Shown here: positions 1-8,674 of the stretch, piece after piece
Layout of the letters: each line of letters opens with the position of its first letter
Position numbering within the stretch: the first letter of the stretch is position 1
Source of the DNA: Capitulum mitella
Taxonomy: Eukaryota; Arthropoda; Thecostraca; Pollicipedomorpha; Pollicipedidae
Length of the DNA: 64,000 nucleotides
NCBI GenBank assembly: GCA_030062745.1
Contig: CP099854.1
Coordinates: 11,310,014 to 11,374,013 of the forward strand
Direction of reading: 5' to 3'
Made by a program: the position numbers and the translations under genes
Notes under the pieces: model-generated
Database searches by the model: none
What the model saw: the letters and a program-made list of their open reading frames with translations, nothing else
What the model was told of the DNA's origin: nothing

Positions 1-308
1 CAAACGCTTCTTTGACCGCCCTGGGCTGCCGGGGCCTCATGTATTGGAGCCCGAAGGGGGCCCCCTTAAAAAGATTTTGCGCGCCGAAGGTGCGGAAACG
101 TTTTTTTTTGGTCCGCCTGGGCCACCTTTTGGACAGCTTAGGGGGTCCCGTCGGGTGGTTCAGGGGGCTCGCAACCTGCTAAGAGGAGGGGCACGGGCCC
201 CCGTGCCCCGTGCCCCCCCCCCTTGTGTGCGCATGTTATGACGCCCATGTCATAATTCCTTCCAGGAAGCGTATGCAGCATGTAACACGCTAAAGTTTAT
301 TCCTGCAG
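1..308. other. GC-rich flank, no gene recognised
   Basis: This stretch is GC-rich with homopurine and homopyrimidine runs, including a T9 tract near 103 and a long C run near 210. Short open frames exist but have no recognisable domain. The last bases (about 290-308) form a pyrimidine-rich tract ending in CTGCAG, which I read as the 3' splice acceptor of the exon that follows. Confidence 0.4.
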
Positions 309-818
309 ATCTGTGGATCTCCAGGTGGCGGAAGCTGCGCTGAAAAAGCTGCAGAGGCACGGGTGGTACCTAGACGAGACCATCGTGCCCTTCGCCCTCT
401 TCTCAGACCAGCTGAGCCCTGGAGAGAAGTCCAGACTGGCCGAGAAGATGAGCGACTTAAATCCACAGCAGGAGCCGGAGCTCCTCCCACCCTCCTTCCC
501 CGTGGTGACGCCAGCCACCGAGATCCACGACCTGGTCGGTGAGAGGAGTTTCATCCTTTTCTCCATTCTCGGGGTGAGCCACAGTTGGCTGAAGCAGCTG
601 CCCGAGGAGTGGGAGCAGGACCCCAACTTCCTCAAAGCGAAGGAGTTCGTAAGAACTGCCAAGACTACGAACGACGTTGCTGAGGGAGGCGTCAAGCTTA
701 TCAGTGACTACGCTACGATCCTCACAAATGATGAAAAAAGGGACAGTGGCTTCTTCAGGGTGTAGAGCTGAGCCGGAGGCAGTACGGGAACTTTAAGAAG
801 TGCACGCTCAATAAGTAA
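309..818 (+). pseudogene. C-terminal exon of a conserved protein of unknown function, frameshifted
   Basis: After a plausible splice acceptor (TTCCTGCAG at 300-308) the frame encodes about 150 residues with the pattern VAEAALKKLQRHGWYLDE, then FALFSDQLSPGEK, DLVGERS and EFVRTAKTTNDVAEGGVKL. From memory this pattern resembles a widespread but uncharacterised family in invertebrate genomes; I know no function for it. In frame 1 the reading stops at 763-765. From about 741 the next frame continues sensibly as KGQWLLQGVELSRRQYGNFK and ends at TAA 816-818. The switch falls in an A6GGG run at 734-742, so a one-base indel or a sequencing error splits the C-terminus. No start codon is seen, so upstream exons would lie outside the window. 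A possible poly(A) signal AATAAA is at 1289-1294. The exon call is fairly firm; the function is unknown. Confidence 0.5.
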
Positions 819-3711
819 AGAAAGTGTGCGCGATGACTACGTGCCTTACGTGGGGGGACATGCACAATGCATATGTCACGTGCGTGCAGGATCTGCTGAT
901 CAACATTCCAAATGGTTTGAGTGTGTGTATCTTTCTGGAATGAACATCCATGCATCGAACAGTCGTGTTGTTTTGCGGGAGAAATAATGGATGTAGCTTT
1001 TCCGCTACAGAGAGTTACCCTCTACTGTCATGCATACTATCATTATTGTCATGCATACTACTACTAGCATTTCTGTCATGGCAACCTAGTGGCTACCTTG
1101 GATACCAACGGGCTTCTTCTTTTGAATACAAGGTCGCATTCGCTTTAATGCAGACATAGGTGGAGTTCAATGAAATTGGCTTGAGTTGGTAACACATACA
1201 CTGAATGCTGAAGTTCCACGAATCTGCAGGGGTGTGTGTGTTGGGGGGGGGGACAGGTGTAAGAAATTTGACACATAATTTGCTCTATAATAAAGTCGTA
1301 ACCGGTTTATCAATTAACTGATCTACTTCTAAATACTTAATTTAGGGGAACAAAATAGTTGAATATTATATATGCACTACAATCAACAAAAAACGTGAAA
1401 TTATCAGGAAAAGGCAAAAATCGCAAACTTTCAATCGAAAAGCGGGCGGTCTTCCCATTGTCCGATAAAAATAATTTTGTTATTTTCATAAATGTCATGG
1501 TCGATAGCACGGGAAAACGTGCGAAAACAAATGGATTTCAAAAAAAGTGTTTTTTTGACGGACCCTTATGATTCAATACATCGAACATATTGGATCAATA
1601 TATAAACCCGTATTTGCCAGAGATTTTCAGTTTGAAGACGTCGCTGATCCTAGGTTGTTAATATGAAAACGAAAAAGCGCAGCTTAGCTCGCAGCATGCA
1701 ATGCATAGCGAACGTATGTGAGGTGTGGATGTAATTTGTGTTGCCATTAACTGGTACTGAACACTGGAATCCGTATTCCGACTTTTCCAAGATTTCCCGA
1801 TTTCCGAACAGGAAATCGGTTTGACATGGTAGTTATTGCTGGGGGAAAAATTGGATACCTTGACGTAAGTCAACTGCCAGAAAATGTACGAAACCCAATG
1901 TTGTATAGTTGCGTGGTATTGCGTTCCAATGCGCAGTATTCCAGTTATTAACTCAGCTCCAAGCATGACTCTCAAGCAACTCCAACAAAACTATCATTGT
2001 GACACAGTCATTGAACTTGTTTGTTTCCAGCCATGTTTAACTACGCTTTTGCACTTTGCACACCAAACCCATTTCCACATATTTAAGTGCTCATATCCAC
2101 GTTGAAATGAAACGAGGCTGTTGCTGATCAAAGCAATCATTGATGGCTTATAAGTGAAAACTGGAATGCATCACAATGACTGCAGTTTTAATGCCATTTT
2201 TCATCCAAACGGAGCACAAGATAGCATACACCATCTTTCAGAATAAACCAACAAATTAAGAAACTGAAGAACAGACATTGCTACAGCGCCCGTAGTAATG
2301 TCTGCTACTGCTGCGCCATTTACAAATACATCGGAATTTTCTTGGACAGACTTGGATATCTTTTATACATGGCTTCCTCCTTGGAACTTGGTCGGAATAG
2401 TTAAAATTTGCCCGGAAATGACAACACTACAACACAGCCACCGCAACAGAGGTCCAGTGGAAGACGACCACAGAAGGCAGAAAGAAGACGAAAAGAAAGT
2501 CAGTAAATAAGCAATAAGACGACAAAATGATGATAGCAATGACGACGCACTTGCAATGCAATGCAATGCAATGCAATGTACCTCTTGGATCTGTTGAATC
2601 CACACAGTGGAATGTCAACTTCTCAGCCACAACAGGGGACCCCTTGGATCAGCCAGCAATGGCAAACCGCGACAGGGAGCCTCTGACGGTGGAGCCAAGA
2701 GTCTCCACCGTCTTTCAGTGTATTGTGTGGCATGGTGCTATATACTGTATGTTATGGTATTTCGGAAAAATTCGTAAAGGTTAAAATGTGCGGGAAAACC
2801 GCTTTTGGTCCTTCCACGTTTTCCTTGCAAAACAGACAACCATGAGCTGGTGTAAACTATTTTTTGTTTCAATGACAGTTAATTTAACGCAGATTCCCTT
2901 TAAGGCAATCACCGAATGGCCCGCCTGGTGGAAAAAAAACAATAACTCCGAACAACATTCGTTAACATGAGGATCAAGACATCATTTCGGAATGTGACGT
3001 CAAAAAGTGCCGAATGTGGGCTCAGGAAAGCATCAGTTGTGAAATAATCTTGGAGTTACCACGAAGGACATCCTGTGAACCCCAAATTACGCTCGGGCAA
3101 ACTGACATCCTCACCTCAGCCTAATCCATCGTCCAGGTGGATTTGTTAAGTCTTTCCGTCGCTCTTGATCATGCCTTGATGATGATTCGTCTCCTTGATC
3201 CCTGAGATCCACAGCGCCCTGGATGCGGGCTTTTAAATATCTCTGATATGTTTTCTGTGCGGCCTCCACCCAAACGTTTACACAGTGTAAGACTGAGATT
3301 CCTAAACTCCTGACAATAACCGTGCGACTATTTTTATACCTAATGCCTTTTTAAGCAAACTGGGCACAGTTTTACTGGTGAAGGCATTCCAAGTGGGCGC
3401 CAAAATATGTGGATGTTTCGTGCTACTCGAACTCCAGAAACACGTAGCGACAAATGTGGAAGATCCCCAGCGCGACATAGTAACCGTCGCACAGGCTATC
3501 ACAGCCACAAACATGCCACACTGACGTGCCAAGCTCTTTGGACGCCACCACATCACACCGATGTGTAATGTGTGGACTGTGCTGACCACCGTTCGGTGGC
3601 GGTGAACACTGAACAATTGGCTGTTACTCACTGTCGCTGACCGCCTAGCGTCCGTCTAAAGCCTCTCTGGTGTGGACTGTATGTTTTATGGTCACTAGAG
3701 GTCCGCGACAC
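819..3711. other. AT-leaning intergenic DNA without a recognised gene
   Basis: I see only short open frames with no domain signature. A G-run near 1242-1251 and AATAAA at 1289-1294 are present; the latter could serve the gene ending at 818. The only structured sequence is the pentanucleotide repeat at 2552. Confidence 0.5.
2552..2576. repeat. (TGCAA)5 microsatellite
   Basis: Five exact consecutive copies of TGCAA, followed by a degenerate TGTAC. Confidence 0.85.
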
Positions 3712-3715
3712 TTAA

Positions 3716-4924
3716 CCCTATTCCCGGAGGGCTAGACGGTATGGCCGATTCCCGGCAAGGGGGGGCGGATTCGGCCCCCCCCTGAAATCTCGAGAACTAC
3801 TTGTCCGATTTCATCGCAACAAACGGCAATCGATTTGCCGTGACGTGAACTACACTTTTATAAAAAGAAATTTTCAAAATTTTGAAATTTGTGGATACAG
3901 GGGGCAAAAATGTCAAAATAGGGGGTACTTTTGGACTTCTTATAACTCCGTTGTTTACTGACCGATTTCGATGAAACTGGCATGAATCGAGAGATTATGG
4001 ATACGGCTTTTACCATGGGTCCTCAAATCTAAAATTTTGAGAAAATTCATGGGCGTTCACAGGGTTTCAAAAACAGGAGGATTAGTTTTCTAACAACTGG
4101 ATGAACAAAAGAAGCAAACACCCTTTTTTGGCTTCTGCTAGTCATGTTATACTAAACAAGTACAAATCGCATTACATTGTTTGTATAATGTTAGCATAGG
4201 CGGTGCCAGGGACATGAAAAAGGGGGAACTGTCATGGTCACACGTTTCTCAGATCGACTTGTGACCTTTGACCTTAAATGACCTCCAGTAGCCTTGGGGT
4301 CACTTAGAATGATCTCCTTTGCATTTAATATTATGTTTAAACGTTTCCAATCGTTTGAATTCACTCTATTTCAAAAATTTCATTTTGCGGCTATTGCGAT
4401 ATAGGGTACGCGCACTGACATTTTAGATCATAGCTCCGTGACCCGACCTGATATCAAGCTGAAACTTGGTACACAAGTAGAAGGCACCCTTCTACATCAT
4501 ATATATTTCGGGTTTTGCGTTTGAAAAAACGGCGTCGAAATTATTGCGAAAAAACAAATTTTGACTTTTGACCTTGACCTGACCTTGTAAAATGACTTCA
4601 GGTAAACAAAATTACATCTGCACATGGCCCAACTATTTAGCTATACATCCATACAAAGTTTTAAGTTCTATCTTAAAAACTCTGTTTTTGGCAGACATTT
4701 TCATTTTACCCTTAACATGGCCAAAAATGGCATGAGGTGCCTCCCAAAAACGTTGCCTGACTCCGCCCCTGAGCAAAATAAAATTTTGAAATTTTGTCAC
4801 GGCACGTAGAAGGAATAGCCAGGAAAAGCCACCAAGTTTCGTGAAGCTGCGTTAAAAAGCCTGGAATTGGCAAGCTAAAACCCGAGGGGGGGGGGCGTAT
4901 TCCGCCCCCCTGCCGGGAATAGGG
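3716..4924 (+). mobile_element. TTAA-flanked piggyBac-like MITE, copy 1
   Basis: This 1209-bp non-autonomous element is bounded by TTAA at 3712-3715 and 4925-4928. Its ends are inverted: CCCTATTCCCGG on the left, and CCGGGAATAGGG on the right. Inside each end is a G-run/C-run hairpin (about 3760-3785 and 4886-4912). The left end carries an extra ~30 bp in which the ATTCCCGG motif is repeated. No transposase frame is present. TTAA duplication with CCC-starting ends is the hallmark of the piggyBac superfamily, so the element was probably mobilised by a piggyBac-type transposase encoded elsewhere. The interior holds several TGACCT/AGGTCA motifs. Homologous copies lie at 23867, 40593 and 57525 (opposite strand), and a diverged relative at 13798. 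Confidence 0.85.
4262..4274. promoter_or_regulatory. Perfect DR1 nuclear-receptor-type motif inside the MITE
   Basis: TGACCTTTGACCT is the complement of AGGTCA-A-AGGTCA, two half-sites one base apart, the DR1 arrangement bound by RXR, HNF4 and COUP-TF type receptors. More TGACC half-sites lie nearby (4278-4310, and a cluster near 4565-4590). The motif is a fact of sequence; binding is only inferred. Confidence 0.45.
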
Positions 4925-4975
4925 TTAAATGGGCTACGCTCGGCTCAGGAGAAAAGTGAGGAGGAATAGGTGGGA

Positions 4976-5305
4976 AAATTCAGGGGAAGCAGGCGCAGAA
5001 TGTTACAATTCAGCAGCATGAAAGGAAAACCATCCAATTCAAGATGGTATACGGTCCTAAATGAGAATGCCACAATTCAGCAGCATAAGAGGAAACCCAT
5101 CCAATTCAAGATGGCATACGGGTCCTAACCGGGAATGCTACAATTCAACAGCATGAAAGGAAGAACCAGAAAATTCAAGCTGGTATAGGTGAGGCAGGAG
5201 CTCCAATTCAAGAGCACAAGGAACGCTCCAATTCAGGCGCGCTGGGATAGGAATGAACTAATCTCCAGTGTGGCAATTCAGCCAGCAAGGAGACCTCCCA
5301 TTCAG
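4976..5305. repeat. Degenerate minisatellite built on CAATTCA
   Basis: AATTCA or a one-base variant recurs about eleven times at roughly 30-bp spacing. Pairs of subunits form a higher-order unit of about 68 bp (compare segments starting near 4999, 5067 and 5135, each with ACAATTCARCAGCAT followed by CCAATTCAAGATGG). Divergence grows towards the right. Confidence 0.7.
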
Positions 5306-6789
5306 GAGGCCAGGGAGAGGGCAAAAGGAAACTCCCGAGCCTCGCGGACTATTTTTTTCTGCTATGTCACTTAACATCACTGCACTGCTGCACACCATCA
5401 CTGACAGTGAATGTCTGTATTGCGGAGACGTCCGAACTGTTTGAGCGCCAGACAAGAAGAGCGCGAGGACTTGTTTACGCCAAGCTTATATAGCGCGAGC
5501 GAAAGAGGTCACCAGATAAAGGAGAGACGTATTTTGGGCACAGAACAAACGGTAAAAGCAAATAGAGGTGGCCGGCCGGGTCCCGCGAGACGCGCGAAAC
5601 CGCCGGCGCAGGGCGGCCGGCCGGCCGGCCGGGGCGTAGCGGCACCACGCGGAACAAAGGCGGCGCAAACACAGATGGCCGGCCGGGTCTGGCGAGACGT
5701 GCCGGACCGCCGGCGCAGGCCGGTCGGACCGGTCGGCCGGGGCTTCGCCGCCCCACAGACAGGGCGATGCCCCACCGACGGCAACATTCACGATCGGGCC
5801 ATCTTACCCGGCTCCGATTGCTCCGGCGCTGTTTCCACGGACTTCCTTGTAGCGGCCGCCGGAACTCTTCACGAGCCAGCTGATCCAGGTCGACGGCGCG
5901 CCCCACGTGCGCTCTCGCCAGGCCTTCACCGCGTCACGAGCTGACGGCACGCGAGAGTTCGCCGCAGGTCGGCGTTATCGACCCCGGTCTCCGCCGCCGC
6001 CCGTAGCGTCGCCTTCTCAGTGTGACCACATACAGGAAGATTTCCCTTTTCTAGGGAAACTGGCTCGCATCTGATGATATGGGGACATGGGCCGAAAACT
6101 CGGGAAATTTCCCGTCTGTGGTCACCTAATTAATCCAATTAATTTTCAGAAATCATAGCTACTTTCAGGCAAAGAGTGATAAAAACTTCGCTTCCCTTTC
6201 CCTCCTGGGCAAAGACGTTGTCATTTGATAACAAACCACCTTGCATTTTATGTGCGTACTATAACTTACCTCCATCGCACCAAACATATTAGCATTTTCC
6301 CGACACTGAGTGCAAACACGCAACACTCCTAACGGCCAAATACCTAAACATCAATGAGCCAGGTAAAATGCATTAAAATAGATGAACATAATCTCAAAAT
6401 ATCCTTCATCTAAATAAAGTCTTGTTTTAAACAAGTCTTTTTGTGACGGCTACGCCGGGTTCTTGCCGGCTGAGCTGGCACGCTGGCTCGCTCGTCCAGC
6501 CCTCGTTTCATGGACGAGGCCGCTGCACGTCCCACTTATGATGAACACTGCGCGCCGTTCAAGCGTTCTTTTGTACCGTTTATTGATTGTATCTGGCATG
6601 GTTTAATGTTCTTTTTTTTCTTTTTTTTTGTACGCTGCACATACAGGTGTGCGGACGGCACCACTTTTATTATCTTGTTTGGGTATGGCAGCCAGCGAAA
6701 CACAGTGTCTAGGGAAATGGCACGGCAAAAAAGGAAATTTTCATCGAAATCTTGGGCGGTGTGGCCGGCCCCGCGCGGCCACACAGCGC
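5306..6789. other. CpG-rich patch then AT-rich intergenic DNA, no gene recognised
   Basis: About 5560-6020 is very GC-rich with repeated CCGGCCGG blocks, and long frames are open on both strands. The overlap of frames without a domain suggests composition rather than coding. A promoter-type CpG patch or an unrecognised exon (minus strand, possible donor GTAAGA near 5803) cannot be excluded. From about 6030 to 6789 the sequence is AT-rich with a T-rich tract at 6609-6630 and shows nothing I can name. This stretch is downstream of the methyltransferase gene. Confidence 0.35.
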
Positions 6790-8674
6790 CTACTCTCTCC
6801 TGAGCCACAGGGTCTCGTACACGTGCGCGACGCCGATGCCCGGAAAATGGCCGAACGACTTGGTGTCGGCCAGCCGGTAGCCGGCGGCCTCCAGAGCGCG
6901 CACCGTGCGGAGGAAACGCCGCGCGTCCTTCTCTTCCGCCTGGTGGTGCCAGCCGGGGTCGGCGCTGAGCACGCCGTGCGGGAACATCAGGTGGAACTCG
7001 ACGGCCAGCTGCGGCACGTCCAGCAGCGTCGTGTGGCCGACGATCAGCTGGTTCTTCAGCGCCGCCCACTCGCTGCCCTCGGCGTCCAGCTTGACGAAGT
7101 CGATGCGGCGGCCCCGGTGGCCGAGCGTGGCGCGCAGGTCGTCGAGCGTCATCAGCGGGAACTCGTGGCCCGCGTCGTCGCGGTGCGTGCGCGTCTCGCC
7201 GTCGATGCCGATCTGATGCACGGTGACGCCGGCCGGCAGCGAGGCGGCCGGCTTCGGCCCGATCGTCGGGTCGAACGCGTGCACCTCGCAGCCGAAGCGC
7301 GCCATCTCGCCCTCGAACGACGTGTCGTCCTTGACGCCGAACGAGTACACCAGGCACGGCCGGTCGGCCGGGAAGAACGGCGCGTCCAGACACACGGGCT
7401 TCTTGCCGTCCAGCGTGCCCGTCGGACTGCACTTGGTGTTGGCTGGCGACCAGCACAGGCACTTGCCACCAGGTCGGATCAGCCGCCGGCAGCTGAGGCG
7501 CTTGTTGGCTTCCGAGAAGGCGTGCGCCAGCTGGCGGAACACCTCGGCGCCGGTCAGGGTTTCCACGGTCCCGGCCCGGTCCCAGGCGCTGCAATCGACA
7601 CAGTCATCCGGCGGCGACCTGGGAATCAGAGGTCAGGTCAGCCGAACCGGGGGCACAGGTCAGGTCAGCTGACGACCGGGGGATCAGACGTCAAGAGATC
7701 AGCCGATCTGGGTGCAGACGTCGCGGGGTCAGCCGATCTGGGGACAGAGATCAGGATGCTAACCAATCTGGGGGTGGGGGGGTGGGCAAAGATCAGGAGT
7801 CAGAGGTCGGAATAAAGTTCTGGAGCCAAAGGGTGTCAGACTACCAGTTCAGAAATATGCACAAAAGCAGAGGGCGAAACGAACAACACGCAGGCAATGA
7901 ACGGCGGGGTGACAACGTCAAGGGCATAAGTGTTACAGTTTAACAGGTCAAAATGTTTTCAAAGTGGCATGATCATGACATGACCTCCCTTCCCTGCTGA
8001 GGAAAGGATAATGTGCGTAAGGTATGCCGCAGCACAGAGGATGCTGGCGCTTGACTGGGAAAATACTGAATCATCTTTGCCTCTTTCTCATGTCGGAATA
8101 TGCATCCTGAGCCGTCTGGCTGCAAACGAGGGAGACAAAACCATCGCCTCATGTAAGAATGACTGCGAATCGAGTGGTACTCTCATCTGGTGCGTCGCAT
8201 ACAGTGATCTTGCCTTTCCCTGACAACATGCTTCCCTGGTCCGTCAGTTGCGATCTGCTTCTGCTATCCGCTCACCTGGTATGCCAGCTCACTTGGTCTG
8301 TCGTCTTACCTGGTATGCCGGCTTACCTAATCTATCTGCTCACCTGGTGACATCTGGTGGCCAGGCTCACCTGATCTGTGACCTTATCTGTCTCTCACAT
8401 GGTATGCCTCTCACCGGTCTGTCTGCTCGCCTAGTCTGCCTCCTCGCCCGGTCTGTCGGCTCACCCGGTCTATCTTCTCACCTGGTCTGTCCGTTCATCT
8501 GATCTTTCTACTCACGCGGTCTGTCTGCTCACGCTATCTGCCCTCTCACCTAATATCCCTGCTGACGCCGGGAGGCGCCCAGTTGAGGGTGAGCAGAATC
8601 AGAGCTACAGCGACCAGAGCCAGCAGCGGCAGCAGGCGGCGCCAGAAACCCCACCGGCTGGTGGACGTCCACAT
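6790..8674 (-). CDS. METTL24/FkbM-like methyltransferase, type II membrane protein, two exons
   Basis: Exon 1 runs 8674-8550, exon 2 runs 7618-6790, with a 931-bp intron between them. The donor is ATTAG/GTGAGA, the acceptor is TTCCCAG/GTCGCC, and the phase matches exactly (AG+G). The joined product is 317 aa. Residues about 14-30 form a hydrophobic signal anchor after WRR, so the catalytic part probably faces the secretory lumen or outside. Exon 2 holds the Methyltransf_21 (FkbM) fold: CLVYSFGV near 130-137, CEVHAFDP near 152-159 (glycine-rich SAM-binding region and acidic residue) and FVKLDAEGSEW near 216-226. These match the METTL24 group of SAM-dependent methyltransferases; the substrate is unknown. 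The ATG (8674) has G at -3. The stop is TAG at 6790-6792. Both exons are GC-rich compared with their surroundings, as expected of a functional gene, and I see no breaks. Confidence 0.85.
8260..8549 (-). repeat. Intronic minisatellite of 5' splice-site-like units
   Basis: On the transcribed (minus) strand, degenerate units of about 19-20 bp read like CAGACCRGGTGAGC. GTGAG or GTAAG occurs 13 times between about 8275 and 8549, mostly preceded by AG, GG or CG. The outermost one is the donor actually used by exon 1 (GT at 8549-8548). The repeat therefore starts exactly at the exon-intron border. Confidence 0.75.

Noticed and set aside
4976-5305. CRISPR-like spacing of short repeats
   Set aside because: Repeats are degenerate, spacers are similar to one another, and the context is eukaryotic; it is a minisatellite.
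5411-5944. Long overlapping ORFs on both strands in the CCGGCCGG-rich patch
   Set aside because: Open frames on both strands without any domain are what extreme GC content gives; only a weak exon possibility remains.
6628-7815. 395-codon plus-strand ORF over the methyltransferase gene
   Set aside because: It is the antisense shadow of exon 2, whose minus-strand frame has clear FkbM/METTL24 motifs and matching splice sites.
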